NCBI GenBank assembly: GCA_005880055.1
Contig: VBJS01000035.1
Span: 1-12,944 of the forward strand
DNA from: Chloroflexota bacterium
GTDB lineage: Bacteria; Chloroflexota; Dehalococcoidia; SM23-28-2; RBG-16-64-32
Length of the DNA: 12,944 nucleotides
Direction: 5' to 3'
Shown here: one piece after another, positions 1 to 6,798 of the stretch
Layout of the letters: each line of letters begins with the position of its first letter
Numbering within the stretch: position 1 is the stretch's first letter
The notes under the pieces: generated by a model
Seen by the model: the letters and a program-made list of their open reading frames with translations, nothing else
What the model was told of the DNA's origin: nothing
The model's database searches: none
Program-made: the position numbers and the translations under genes

Positions 1-86
1 GGCGGCCGCTGTACGAGGCCAACCGCGCCGTAATCGGCCCGGACCCGGACCGGATCTATCCGGGCCAGGTCTTGCTCCTGCCGTAG
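1..86 (+). CDS. C-terminal end of a LysM-domain protein (partial)
   Basis: The third frame is open from the left edge to a TAG at 84-86 and encodes about 27 residues. They contain L-Y-E-A-N-R, then I-x-P-G-Q-V-L-L-L-P at the very end. This is the second half of a LysM peptidoglycan-binding repeat: an 'N...' helix end, then 'I.PGQ.L.IP', the usual close of the domain. A LysM repeat at the extreme C-terminus suggests an exported cell-wall-binding protein. The rest lies outside the window, so its catalytic domain, if any, is unknown. About 106 bases separate it from the next gene, and no terminator hairpin is obvious there. Confidence 0.65.
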   Translation, partial: RPLYEANRAVIGPDPDRIYPGQVLLLP

Positions 87-176
87 CGGCGGCCCATTTC
101 ATCCCGTTGGCGCGGGCTGTACGGCAGCGCGCCTGAGACCTGACGCCGCGGGGCTACATTCAGGCCGTTCGCGCCC

Positions 177-192
177 TATAATCACTGCTAGT
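177..192 (+). promoter_or_regulatory. -10 box TATAAT just ahead of the flavoprotein gene
   Basis: A perfect TATAAT sits at 177-182, and the ATG follows at 193. Transcription would start at about 189, so the mRNA would have little or no leader. No Shine-Dalgarno sequence lies in the 10 bases before the ATG. The -35 region (about 153-158, GCTACA) is weak. The call rests on the perfect -10 and its placement. Confidence 0.5.
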
Positions 193-1416
193 ATGCACCT
201 TGATTGCGACGCGGCCGTTGTCGGCGCAGGGCCTGCCGGCTCGCGCACGGCCCGCAACCTCGCGGCGGCCGGCTTTCGCGTGCGGCTTTTTGAGGAGCAT
301 CGGAGTGTTGGCGTACCTTCGCACTGTTCCGGGCTCATTTCGCTGCGCACACTCAGAGAGGCGGAGATCGGCGAGGAGGCGATCCTCCACCGCATCACCG
401 GCGCCTACGTGCACACACAGAGTGGGGCAGAGGTTGCGCTGGGCGGCGGAGCGACGCGCGCCGTGGCCATCGACCGCGTCGCCTGGGATCGGGCGCTTGC
501 GGAGCAGGCGCAGCACGCCGGCGCGGACCTCGTGCGCGCCCGCGTCACCGGCGCCGAGCGCGAGAACGGCCACGTGCGGCTCACCACGCAGACGGACGGC
601 CGCACATCGACAATCACCGCCCGGCTTATCGTCGGGGCGGACGGCGCCCACTCCCGCGTGGCGCGCTCGCTCGGGCTACTGGGTCCGCGCACGAAGTCGT
701 ACAACCTGGGCATCGAGGGGCGGATGGATGTACGCCGCGCGGACTTCGTGCACGTATTCGTGGGGCAGGGGATGGCGCCCGGCTGGTTCGGCTGGATCAT
801 CCCGACCGGCGAGGGCGGCGTCCGCGTCGGCATCGGCTCAACGAACGGCCTCAAGCCGGTCGAGTGCTACCAGCGGCTGGTGTTGGCTTTTCCGCAGCTT
901 TTCGCCGGCATCGAGCCCTGCCGCATGTACGGCGGCACGATCCCGCTGGAGTTCGCCCCACGCTCCTACGCCGACAACGTGCTGCTCGTCGGCGACGCCG
1001 CAGGGCAGGTGAAGCCGTTCTCCGGCGGCGGCATCTATACAGGCCTCGTCGGCGCCCGCCATGCCGCGGCCACAGCGATCGAAGCCCTGCAGAGGGACGA
1101 TGTCAGCGCCCACAACCTACGCAGCTACGAGAAGCGCTGGAAGCGGGAGATTGGGCGCGAGCTGCTGCGCAGCCTCCGCTTCCGCCGCTTCGGGCTGGCG
1201 CTGAGTGAGGGCGAGGTCGAGCGCGTCGTTCGCGCGCTAAACGCGCCGGGGCTGCAGTCCCTCGCCGAGCGCCACGCGGATATCGACTATCCTTCGCGGG
1301 TGCTACTGCGCCTGGCCCGCTCGGCGCCGGCGCTCGCCATGCTGGGGTGGGTCGCGGTACGCCGGCCGCGCACCACGTGGGACCTCGTGCGCGCGCACCT
1401 GCCCTTCGCGGTTTAA
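193..1416 (+). CDS. Geranylgeranyl reductase family FAD-dependent oxidoreductase
   Basis: The 407-residue protein is a full-length member of the flavin-dependent geranylgeranyl reductase family, which saturates isoprenoid chains such as those of quinones, chlorophyll or archaeal-type lipids. The N-terminus has the FAD-binding GxGxxG (residues 11-16, GAGPAG), with an acidic residue at the end of the second strand (E34/E35). Next come a short Cys-containing loop (H-C-S-G, about 44-47) where the family has a conserved Cys/Gly segment, G-A-D-G-A-H-S at 148-154, and W-F-G-W-I-I-P at 198-204, which fits the family's Y/W-x-W-x-F-P substrate-site motif. The second FAD motif G-D-A-A-G is at 267-271, followed by the glycine-rich F-S-G-G-G-I. 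The ATG at 193 puts the Rossmann motif at the usual distance from the N-terminus. The true substrate cannot be read from sequence. In a non-phototroph, menaquinone side-chain reduction is a reasonable guess. Other FAD monooxygenase-like roles are less likely. Confidence 0.85.
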   Translation: MHLDCDAAVVGAGPAGSRTARNLAAAGFRVRLFEEHRSVGVPSHCSGLISLRTLREAEIGEEAILHRITGAYVHTQSGAEVALGGGATRAVAIDRVAWDRALAEQAQHAGADLVRARVTGAERENGHVRLTTQTDGRTSTITARLIVGADGAHSRVARSLGLLGPRTKSYNLGIEGRMDVRRADFVHVFVGQGMAPGWFGWIIPTGEGGVRVGIGSTNGLKPVECYQRLVLAFPQLFAGIEPCRMYGGTIPLEFAPRSYADNVLLVGDAAGQVKPFSGGGIYTGLVGARHAAATAIEALQRDDVSAHNLRSYEKRWKREIGRELLRSLRFRRFGLALSEGEVERVVRALNAPGLQSLAERHADIDYPSRVLLRLARSAPALAMLGWVAVRRPRTTWDLVRAHLPFAV

Positions 1417-1455
1417 TGTCGGGGCGAGCACCCAGGAAAGACGGTCGCCGTTAAT

Positions 1456-1578
1456 CGTAGGGGCGAGGCACCCACCGGGAACCCGTGCCAACCTCGGGCC
1501 ATCACGCGCCTTGTCGGAGGTCAGATCACGTATGCCTTGCGATGTGCCTCGCCCAGCGACGTCCGGTTTACGAATCCC
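1456..1578. repeat. Solo half-copy of the GGGGCGAGGCACC repeat element
   Basis: CGTAGGGGCGAGGCACCC (1456-1473) is identical to the left end of the three elements at 4443-5244. At 1540-1558 comes CGATGTGCCTCGCCCAGCG, which matches their internal box; the left-to-internal distance is 84 bases here against 82-83 there. Similarity to copies 1 and 3 continues through a shared ACGAATCC at about 1570-1577. The right half is absent. A degenerate left-end box also occurs at 1417-1433, directly after the flavoprotein stop codon. The rest of the 289-base gap up to 1705 holds only an AT-richer patch (about 1610-1650) and no gene. Confidence 0.7.
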
Positions 1579-1705
1579 TCATCGCTTACCGGCCGAAGCC
1601 GCTGTGGTATGACAAAATATCTTTCGGAAATTACCGTCTAATTAGCCTACCCATCTGATCCACGGGCCCGTCAGTTCTCATCCCCAGGCCGCGCGGCCGT
1701 TTCTG

Positions 1706-2026
1706 TCAGCCGCCGGGGGCGCGGTAGGAAGGGCTCTTCTTGGTGGCCTGATCCACTTCTTCCGGTGTCATAAGAACCGTCGTCTTCAGTTTGATGGCGC
1801 CGCTGGCTCCCACCGTGAGCGCCACGGCTGCTGCGGTCACATTGTCCGGCACTTCAACCACCACGTAAGCATCGGTGTCTCCGAAGGCGAAGTAGAAGCT
1901 CTCCACCTTCCCGCCCACCGATGCCAACAGCTCGTCCACGGCCCGTCGACGTCCCGACCCGCCTTCCTTGAGCAGCCCTTTCATCGCCTCGCCACGGTAT
2001 TTTGCCTCGATCAGATACTTGGGCAT
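1706..2026 (-). CDS. GYD-domain protein
   Basis: This is a 106-residue protein starting M-P-K-Y-L-I-E-A-K-Y. The order of elements fits the GYD family, small dimeric alpha/beta-barrel proteins: an N-terminal strand, a helix with G-L-L-K-E-G-G, a strand with V-E-S-F-Y-F-A-F-G-D-T-D, and a strand A-Y-V-V-V-E-V-P, then a helix rich in A/V and a final strand ending T-V-L-M-T-P-E-E. The segment F-G-D-T-D-A-Y-V takes the place of the family's namesake 'G.yD' turn. Function is unknown for most GYD proteins; no catalytic residue set is defined. The ATG at 2026 has a good Shine-Dalgarno (GGGAGGT, read on the minus strand) four bases upstream. It lies 85 bases downstream of the metallo-beta-lactamase-fold gene on the same strand, with its own promoter-like sequence between. 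Confidence 0.75.
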   Translation of the reverse strand: MPKYLIEAKYRGEAMKGLLKEGGSGRRRAVDELLASVGGKVESFYFAFGDTDAYVVVEVPDNVTAAAVALTVGASGAIKLKTTVLMTPEEVDQATKKSPSYRAPGG

Positions 2027-2074
2027 TGGCCACCTCCCTAGACTTTCCTCAATTGTCGGGCAATTGCGGGCCTC

Positions 2075-2104
2075 ATACTACTCGCACGCTCGAGAGAGCG
2101 TCAA
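2075..2104 (-). promoter_or_regulatory. Putative promoter of the GYD gene with an inverted repeat in the spacer
   Basis: Read on the minus strand, TTGACG (2104-2099) and TAGTAT (2080-2075) are 18 bases apart, a fair -35/-10 pair. Between them lies the inverted repeat ACGCTC-gaga-GAGCGT (2086-2101). Between the -10 and the start codon are two copies of CAATTG (2050-2055 and 2061-2066), 11 bases apart, or about one helical turn. The arrangement suggests a regulated promoter; no regulator is identified. Confidence 0.4.
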
Positions 2105-2111
2105 CAATGCG

Positions 2112-2948
2112 TCATCCCTTGATAGGCTGCCAGGTTCGCCGGCCGTCGATCAGGACCAGACGCCCGAAGCTGTCCGGGGTGAAGTGCCCGCCGGCCACAA
2201 GCGCCTGCTCTGCAATTAGCCGCTCGGCCAGCGCTCGTTTCGTCCGCCGGGAAATACGTGGCAGCTCATCGACGGCGGCTATCCAGAACCGGATCAAGTG
2301 CAGCGGATGATGCGCCACGTCGCCCAGGATGATCGCTTGCTCGCCGGCAGAGGAGATCGAGAGCGAGCAGTGCCCGGGAGTGTGTCCGGGCGTCGGCAGC
2401 AGCGTCAGCTCCGGGGTGACGGCAGATTCGCCATCGACAAGACGCAGCTGCGAGCAGTCCTTCAAAGGTAGGACATCGCTGCGCAGGTGAGGTCCCTCTT
2501 CCGAGAGGATAGCCGGATCGGTCCAAAAGTCCCACTCCTTGCGCGCAATCCAGTACTCGGCGTTCGGAAACGTCGGGACGAACGCTCCGTTGCGCCGCAC
2601 GCAGTTCCAGCCGACGTGGTCGAAGTGCAGGTGCGTATTAACGACAACGTCGATTTCGTCCGGGCGTACGCCGAGCCGCTCGAGGTTCGATAACAGATCG
2701 CCGCCTGGAAGCTGCGGGTTCTTGTCGCCGATGCCGGTATCGACGAGTATCGTGCGCCCGGAGCCGCGGACGAGGAACGAGCCGCGCTTGATCGGTAGGT
2801 TCCCTTCGGCGGTAATCTCGTCACCCAAAGCCGCCTGGTACATCTCGGGCGGCACGCCGGAAAAGAGGAACGACGGGTGGGCGGGCATGATTCCGTCCGT
2901 CACGCTCCGGATTTCGACGCTGCCGACGACTACGCGCTCGATGCTCAC
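2112..2948 (-). CDS. Metallo-beta-lactamase-fold hydrolase (lactonase-like)
   Basis: The 278-residue protein has the complete two-zinc site of the superfamily. It contains H-L-H-F-D-H at 106-111, the second-shell H189 in P-G-H-T-P-G-H, the bridging D210 in L-G-D-V, and H255 in G-G-H-F. The long N-terminal region before D-T-G (70-72) and the T-P-G-H-T-P-G-H signature resemble the AHL-lactonase/glyoxalase-II-like branch that opens lactones or thioesters, but substrate cannot be assigned. I chose the GTG at 2948 because a clear GGAGG lies seven bases upstream. The longer frame back to 2990 would add 14 unlikely residues and has no such site. No signal peptide is seen, so it is probably cytoplasmic. 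A quorum-quenching role is possible but unsupported by neighbours. Confidence 0.85.
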   Translation of the reverse strand: MSIERVVVGSVEIRSVTDGIMPAHPSFLFSGVPPEMYQAALGDEITAEGNLPIKRGSFLVRGSGRTILVDTGIGDKNPQLPGGDLLSNLERLGVRPDEIDVVVNTHLHFDHVGWNCVRRNGAFVPTFPNAEYWIARKEWDFWTDPAILSEEGPHLRSDVLPLKDCSQLRLVDGESAVTPELTLLPTPGHTPGHCSLSISSAGEQAIILGDVAHHPLHLIRFWIAAVDELPRISRRTKRALAERLIAEQALVAGGHFTPDSFGRLVLIDGRRTWQPIKG

Positions 2949-3341
2949 TTCCGTACCTCCAATTGGCCAGAGATGACCACAGAGTGACACATACGAGAGG
3001 CGCGGGCCAGTTCACCGCTTAGACTGACATCCGGCGGGGCGCAAAACACCTCCCATGTCATGCTGGGCGCCGACGCCGCTCTTCGTCGAGATGCCGCTGC
3101 GCCGCGAAGGCACCCTGCGGGGAAGGGTAGGAGAGAAGCGCCTGAAGCGGGTCGGCCGACTGTGCGCGCCGCTGTTCGTCCCTCGCCCATCTCCACAAGC
3201 TTCCCCGTTCGGCGGCTCAGGACGCCTTCTCGGGAAACGCGGTCGTCTACACGAAAATGGTTCGCTAACGAACCATACCGACTGCCACGATCCCCAAAGC
3301 TGAGCCGGGAAGGACGTGGCTACCTTGCGGCTTGCTACCGG
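2949..3341. other. Gene-free interval of 393 bases
   Basis: I see no credible gene here. Short open frames on both strands lack ribosome-binding sites and recognisable motifs. The interval holds the upstream region of the metallo-hydrolase (its GGAGG is at about 2956-2960 on the minus strand) and one clean hairpin at 3257-3276. No copy of the window's repeat family is present. Confidence 0.5.
3257..3276 (-). terminator. Hairpin, likely weak terminator of the esterase gene
   Basis: ATGGTTCG and CGAACCAT form a perfect 8-bp stem around a 4-base loop. On the minus strand the 3' arm runs directly into a short T-run (CATTTTC). It lies 66 bases downstream of the esterase stop codon at 3342, which fits a modest intrinsic terminator. 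Because the palindrome is perfect and only 20 bases long, it could instead be an operator. Confidence 0.45.
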
Positions 3342-4349
3342 CTATTCCTCCTGCAGCGCCGCCACCATGGCCGGGATCGTCTTTAGCTCTTGTTGGCGGC
3401 GGAGGAGAAAGTGGTCCGAATCATACTCCTCGTAGACATGGTCGATGTTGTGGGCCTCGAGCCGATCGTGGAGCTGGCGGGAGCCGAGGTAGAGGTGGAA
3501 CTGGTCTTTCGTGCCGCAATCGACAAAGCGGTAGCGGAGCCTGCGCAGGTTATCGGCGTAGCGCTCGACCATGTTGACGGGGTCGTGGGGGAGGAATTTC
3601 GCCCAGATTTCGGGGAACAGCTTACCAGTGCGGACGTCGAAAGGCAGTTCGAAGCCCATTGGCGCATCCGGGTTAGGGGCGTAGCAGGCGGACATGGCGA
3701 CCATGTTCAAGACCACGTTGAAGTCCTCGTCCCTGGGTTGGATGTCGGGGATAGCCCTTACGAACTTCGCGACGTCGTGGTCCCACTTGGCCATCGCCTG
3801 GACGACCTTCGGGACGTCGTTGAGGTAGCAGCGGTCGAAGGCGCTGTCGCCGGAGTGGTCGGCGAAAGCCTGGAAGACGTCCGGGTATAGGGCGGCGAGC
3901 GTGAACGAACCGATGCCACCGCTGGAGCCACCGATGCAGCCACGGAGGCCGCTGGTGCGATACCGGGAGTCGATGAGGGGGACCAGCTCTTGCACGATGT
4001 AGTCCTGGTACCGGCCGACGGCGCCGGAGTTGACGTACTGGCTCCCTCCGAGGGAGGTAATGCAGTCCGGGAAAACATAGATGACGCCCGGCATGCCGCC
4101 ATCGATCAAATCATCGAGGTCGGTATCGATCCCTGGAGTGAGGAAGCGGCGGTTGAGGAACATGATGCCGCCGCCGGTGAAGCCCGCCAGGCCGAAGATG
4201 ACCGGATAGCGCTTATCGGGGGACTCCTCGTAACCGGGCGGGAGGTAGACGGGGAAGCGGCGGATGTGCGGGTCGCCCAGCGGGTTGTCTTTGAGGATTT
4301 TGCTTTCGTGGGTGATGTACGTGATATTCGAGGAGATAGGTCGGAGCAC
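3342..4349 (-). CDS. Esterase-D / enterochelin-esterase-like alpha/beta hydrolase
   Basis: The 335-residue protein belongs to the putative esterase family (PF00756 type). An N-terminal strand region R-R-F-P-V-Y-L-P-P-G-Y (30-40) is the family's 'vylPpgY' entry. Y-P-V-I-F-G-L-A-G-F (48-57) fits the oxyanion region. The nucleophile elbow is G-G-S-S-G-G (140-145, probably S142), the acid is D277 or D282 in D-C-G-T-K-D, and the base is H313 in D-S-D-H-F. The triad is therefore complete. No signal peptide is visible. The start is taken as GTG at 4349, preceded by GAGGTG with five bases between. The open frame continues upstream to 4556, but that part reads through the repeat element at 4443 and is not credible protein. 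Substrate unknown; carboxylester hydrolysis is the family role. Confidence 0.8.
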   Translation of the reverse strand: MLRPISSNITYITHESKILKDNPLGDPHIRRFPVYLPPGYEESPDKRYPVIFGLAGFTGGGIMFLNRRFLTPGIDTDLDDLIDGGMPGVIYVFPDCITSLGGSQYVNSGAVGRYQDYIVQELVPLIDSRYRTSGLRGCIGGSSGGIGSFTLAALYPDVFQAFADHSGDSAFDRCYLNDVPKVVQAMAKWDHDVAKFVRAIPDIQPRDEDFNVVLNMVAMSACYAPNPDAPMGFELPFDVRTGKLFPEIWAKFLPHDPVNMVERYADNLRRLRYRFVDCGTKDQFHLYLGSRQLHDRLEAHNIDHVYEEYDSDHFLLRRQQELKTIPAMVAALQEE

Positions 4350-4442
4350 GGTGGCACCTCGGTTCTGGTTGCGAAGGATCGTCAGCTGCACTGTAGCGCG
4401 TGCTGATTTGCGCAGCCAATCGGCCCGCGCCGCGAGGGATTT

Positions 4443-4688
4443 CGTAGGGGCGAGGCACCCGCTGAAAGCAGTGCAACGCTGCGCAGTTGACGAGCAGCTG
4501 GAAATGGTGATTCGCCTGCTATCCCGATGTGCTTCGCCCGGCGGGTCCTCGTTCACGAATCCCGGCGTCGCAGGTAACGCGAGGCGTTGTGGGGCGAGGC
4601 ACGTGGCAAGAGCAAGACGCTGGGCGCGTGTCGCCTGTCTTGCGTCGGCTGCGTTCTTCGGTGTCTCGGTGGGTGATTCGCCCCTCCG
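4443..4688. repeat. Repeat element copy 1 (about 246 bp, inverted ends)
   Basis: It starts with CGTAGGGGCGAGGCACCC (4443-4460) and ends with GGGTGATTCGCCCCTCCG (4671-4688), a slightly decayed inverse of the start. Internal boxes are CGATGTGCTTCGCCCGGCG at 4525 and GTGGGGCGAGGCAC at about 4589-4602. The element is therefore two back-to-back hairpin modules (left box to right box, twice). The segment between the left end and 4525 has diverged from copies 2 and 3. Open frames crossing it are spurious. Confidence 0.75.
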
Positions 4689-4721
4689 GTGGGACCGGTG
4701 CTTCCCCGCGCGCGAGGCAGA

Positions 4722-4965
4722 CGTAGGGGCGAGGCACCCGTCTAGACGGCTCCAACATGGGACGATCCCCGGTCCCCCGTTGTCTCGATGCCCGTGTGCT
4801 CACTCGATGTGCTTCGCCCAGCGGGTCTCGGCCAGGTATCCGGCGTCGCAAGTAGAGCGAGGCGTTGTGGGGCGAGGCACTGAGCAAGACCGCATGCTTG
4901 GCCGGTGTCGCCTGTCTTGCGTCGACCGCGTTCTTCGGTGTCTCGGTGGGTGCTTCGCCCCTACG
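4722..4965. repeat. Repeat element copy 2 (about 244 bp, inverted ends)
   Basis: Left end CGTAGGGGCGAGGCACCC (4722-4739) and right end GGGTGCTTCGCCCCTACG (4948-4965) are inverse of one another with a single mismatch. The internal right-type box begins at 4805, and a left-type GGGGCGAGGCAC lies near 4870-4881. A 33-base spacer on either side (4689-4721 and 4966-4998) is also conserved, so the repeating unit is about 277 bases and arose by tandem duplication, not independent insertion. Confidence 0.8.
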
Positions 4966-4998
4966 GGTGGGGCCGGTGCTTTCCCCGCGCGACGCAGA

Positions 4999-5244
4999 CG
5001 TAGGGGCGAGGCACCCGTCTAGACGGCTCCAACATGGGACGATCCCCGGTCCCCCGTTATCTCGATGCCCGTCTGCTCACTCGATGTGCTTCGCCCAGCG
5101 GGTCCTCGTCCACGAATCCGGCGCCGCAGGTAGCGCGAGGCGTTTGGGGCGAGGCACTGGGCACGGCCTAGTGCGCCTGGCGGGTCTCGTTTGTCTTGTG
5201 GTGACTTACGTTGGCAGATGCTCGTTGGGTGCTTCGCCCCTACG
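4999..5244. repeat. Repeat element copy 3 (about 246 bp, inverted ends)
   Basis: Left end at 4999-5016 and right end GGGTGCTTCGCCCCTACG at 5227-5244 repeat those of copy 2. About 65 bases around the left end (4994-5058) are identical to 4717-4781 in copy 2, while the right half is much more diverged. No transposase gene is in or near the array. The array fills most of the 1014-base gap between the esterase and the nitroreductase-like gene; no protein gene is credible there. Confidence 0.8.
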
Positions 5245-5302
5245 GAGATTCGGCAGGAGGATGAGCTGTTGAGCACGCCCGCGTTCGTCAGCGCGCGCCG
5301 TC

Positions 5303-5332
5303 GGGGCGACCTCCCACCCAAAAGGTCACCCC
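5303..5332. repeat. Small inverted repeat related to the same repeat type
   Basis: GGGGCGACCT and AGGTCACCCC are inverse with one mismatch and flank a 10-base loop. The arms resemble the ends of the larger elements (GGGGCGA core). It lies 31 bases beyond the stop codon of the minus-strand gene at 5364, so it may help end that transcript, but no T-run follows on that strand. Confidence 0.45.
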
Positions 5333-5363
5333 CTACATCGGGAACGAGCCGCCGGATAACCGA

Positions 5364-6701
5364 TCAACGCGCGCTGTGCCAGACGCCCATGTGGTCCTTC
5401 ACCGCCTGGTGGTAGGCGCCGGGCTGGTAGTAGCGGTCGTAGAACTCCGTCTCCAGGTGGTGGGCCTGGAACCAGATGTTCATCATCATCGGGTCGATCG
5501 TCGCAGGGAAGCGGCCGTATGTCTCCCAGATGTACTCGCAGAGCGCCTTCGTCGCTTCCAGGCACCACTCGGGCGTCTTGTTGACCAGCTTGTCCAGCGA
5601 CTGGCGGTCCTTGTACGGAGCGGGGCCGCCCTCCTCCTTGTAGATGCCGCGCCGTCCCCACTTGGAGTCGTAGATCGCCTGCACCGCTGAGGACATGTCT
5701 GGGTAGTACGGCGGGCAGTAGGACTCGAAGTGCCCGTCCAGGCCGGCCATCGCGGCGCGCGGGCTGCCGTCCAGCGAGCTGAGCGGACCTTTGGTCTCCG
5801 GCACCTGCATGCGGAAGCCCATGGCGCCCAGGACAAAGGGCGCCACAGAGGCCGTAAAGATCCAGCCGCCGAGGCCCATTGCCTGGATGGCGAGGTACAT
5901 GTTCTGGCACATGAAAGCCTGCTCGGTGCCCGGAATGATCATCTGCATGCTGCTCTCCAGCCCGGAGAGCGCATAAGGCCGGGAGCGGTCCAGGTAGCCC
6001 TTGTCGGCCCACTCCTGGAGCGGCTCGGCGTTGTTGTTCAGGTCATCGTAAATGTAGTACGAATTCGGCTCGTCCATAACGAGCATCAGGACGTTGATGT
6101 ACTCCCAGGTGACGTCGCTGACGGGCATAAAGAGCGTGGAGCCGGGCTGGTTCGCGTTCCACCAGTTGAAGGGCTGCGTAATGCCCGGCACCATCGGTAC
6201 CGGCAGCCGCCCGGACCCGATCTGCACGGTGTTCGCGCGGAAAGACTGGACGATCTTCTCGCGGTCGCTCAGGTCCTCGTACTCCTGCATCTCGCTGGGC
6301 AGCTTGTCGCGCAGCTTCACCATGTAGGTGCCCTCGTCGTTCGTGAAGAACAGCTCGCTGCCGTGCGAGCCGCAGGCGCTGGCGTAGACGCGCCCGACGA
6401 ACTGCAGCATCGTGTTGCCGCAGTAATTGGCGCCGTTTTGGTCATTGAACGGGAGGTCAGAGAGATTGACGCCGCTGATGCCGGTGCCGGCGGCGACCAG
6501 CATCGCCTCTTCGATCTCGTCGAGCGGGACCGGTTCCTTGTTCGACTTGAACGGCGCAACATCGCCGGGCATCTCGGCGCCTAGCGGGAAGCGGCGAGCG
6601 CGGCGCTGGAAGATGGCATCGAACAACGGGTAGTTCCAGGCGCGCTGGGCGGGCTGTATAGACGTGACCGGCTCGAAGACGGGTGATCGCTTGAGTACCA
6701 T
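5364..6701 (-). CDS. Uncharacterised protein, probably a divergent nitroreductase-fold flavoprotein
   Basis: The 445-residue protein is not one I recognise as a named family. Two regions look like the nitroreductase fold. Near the N-terminus, L-F-D-A-I-F-Q-R-R-A-R-R-F (26-38) is followed by V-P-L-D-E-I-E-E-A-M-L-V-A-A-G-T-G (58-74), in the order of the family's FMN-binding 'I..RrS.R.F ... eileaa' segment. Around 257-285, a helix with Q-N-M-Y-L-A-I-Q-A-M-G-L-G-G-W resembles the 'a.qnl.LaA.alGLGs' helix. The protein is about twice the usual nitroreductase length, with a large middle insertion (about 90-250, rich in aromatic residues and containing N-W-W-N and P-N-S-Y-Y-I-Y-D-D) and a long C-terminal part with several H/M/W residues. 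No signal peptide or clear membrane span is present. The ATG at 6701 has AAAGGA eight bases upstream and a TATAAT further up. Confidence 0.55.
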   Translation of the reverse strand: MVLKRSPVFEPVTSIQPAQRAWNYPLFDAIFQRRARRFPLGAEMPGDVAPFKSNKEPVPLDEIEEAMLVAAGTGISGVNLSDLPFNDQNGANYCGNTMLQFVGRVYASACGSHGSELFFTNDEGTYMVKLRDKLPSEMQEYEDLSDREKIVQSFRANTVQIGSGRLPVPMVPGITQPFNWWNANQPGSTLFMPVSDVTWEYINVLMLVMDEPNSYYIYDDLNNNAEPLQEWADKGYLDRSRPYALSGLESSMQMIIPGTEQAFMCQNMYLAIQAMGLGGWIFTASVAPFVLGAMGFRMQVPETKGPLSSLDGSPRAAMAGLDGHFESYCPPYYPDMSSAVQAIYDSKWGRRGIYKEEGGPAPYKDRQSLDKLVNKTPEWCLEATKALCEYIWETYGRFPATIDPMMMNIWFQAHHLETEFYDRYYQPGAYHQAVKDHMGVWHSAR

Positions 6702-6739
6702 GGCGGCGGTCCTTTCTGCGGCTCTAGTTCTGCGCTGCG

Positions 6740-6745
6740 ATTATA
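6740..6745 (-). promoter_or_regulatory. -10 box TATAAT of the nitroreductase-like gene
   Basis: A perfect TATAAT is read on the minus strand from 6745 to 6740. The predicted start point near 6733 would leave a leader of about 30 bases containing the AAAGGA ribosome-binding site. The -35 region is poor (TCTCCA at 17-bp spacing). This box and the opposite-facing one at 6784-6789 make 6702-6798 a divergent promoter region. Confidence 0.5.
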
Positions 6746-6761
6746 TAACGGCACGGCGGAG

Positions 6762-6789
6762 TTGGAGAGCGCAGAGCCCCTGCTATGAT
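6762..6789 (+). promoter_or_regulatory. Extended -10 promoter of the M50 protease gene
   Basis: TTGGAG (6762-6767) and TATGAT (6784-6789) are 16 bases apart, and TG precedes the -10 with one base between (TGC-TATGAT), which is the extended -10 form. Transcription would start near 6796, three bases before the TTG start codon at 6799. This again points to a leaderless mRNA. Confidence 0.55.
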
Positions 6790-6798
6790 TGACGCAGT

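Noticed and set aside
1687..1698. GGCCGCGCGGCC palindrome followed by GTTTCTG as a terminator
   Set aside because: The stem is short with almost no loop and lies 270 bases beyond the nearest plus-strand stop; not convincing.
2112..2948. Naming the metallo-hydrolase as a quorum-quenching lactonase (aiiA)
   Set aside because: The zinc site is shared by many enzymes of the superfamily, and neither the neighbours nor other sequence features identify the substrate.
4350..4556. Longer N-terminus for the esterase, back to 4556
   Set aside because: The added 69 residues read through repeat copy 1. The GTG at 4349 has a good ribosome-binding site and fits the family start.
4443..5244. CRISPR array
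   Set aside because: The repeat unit is about 277 bases with conserved spacers and inverted ends, unlike short CRISPR repeats with unique spacers; no cas genes.
4350..5321. Several long open frames on both strands across the repeat array
   Set aside because: They run through the tandem repeats, recur as the same translated peptides from each copy (for example C-L-A-P-T), lack ribosome-binding sites and show no domains.
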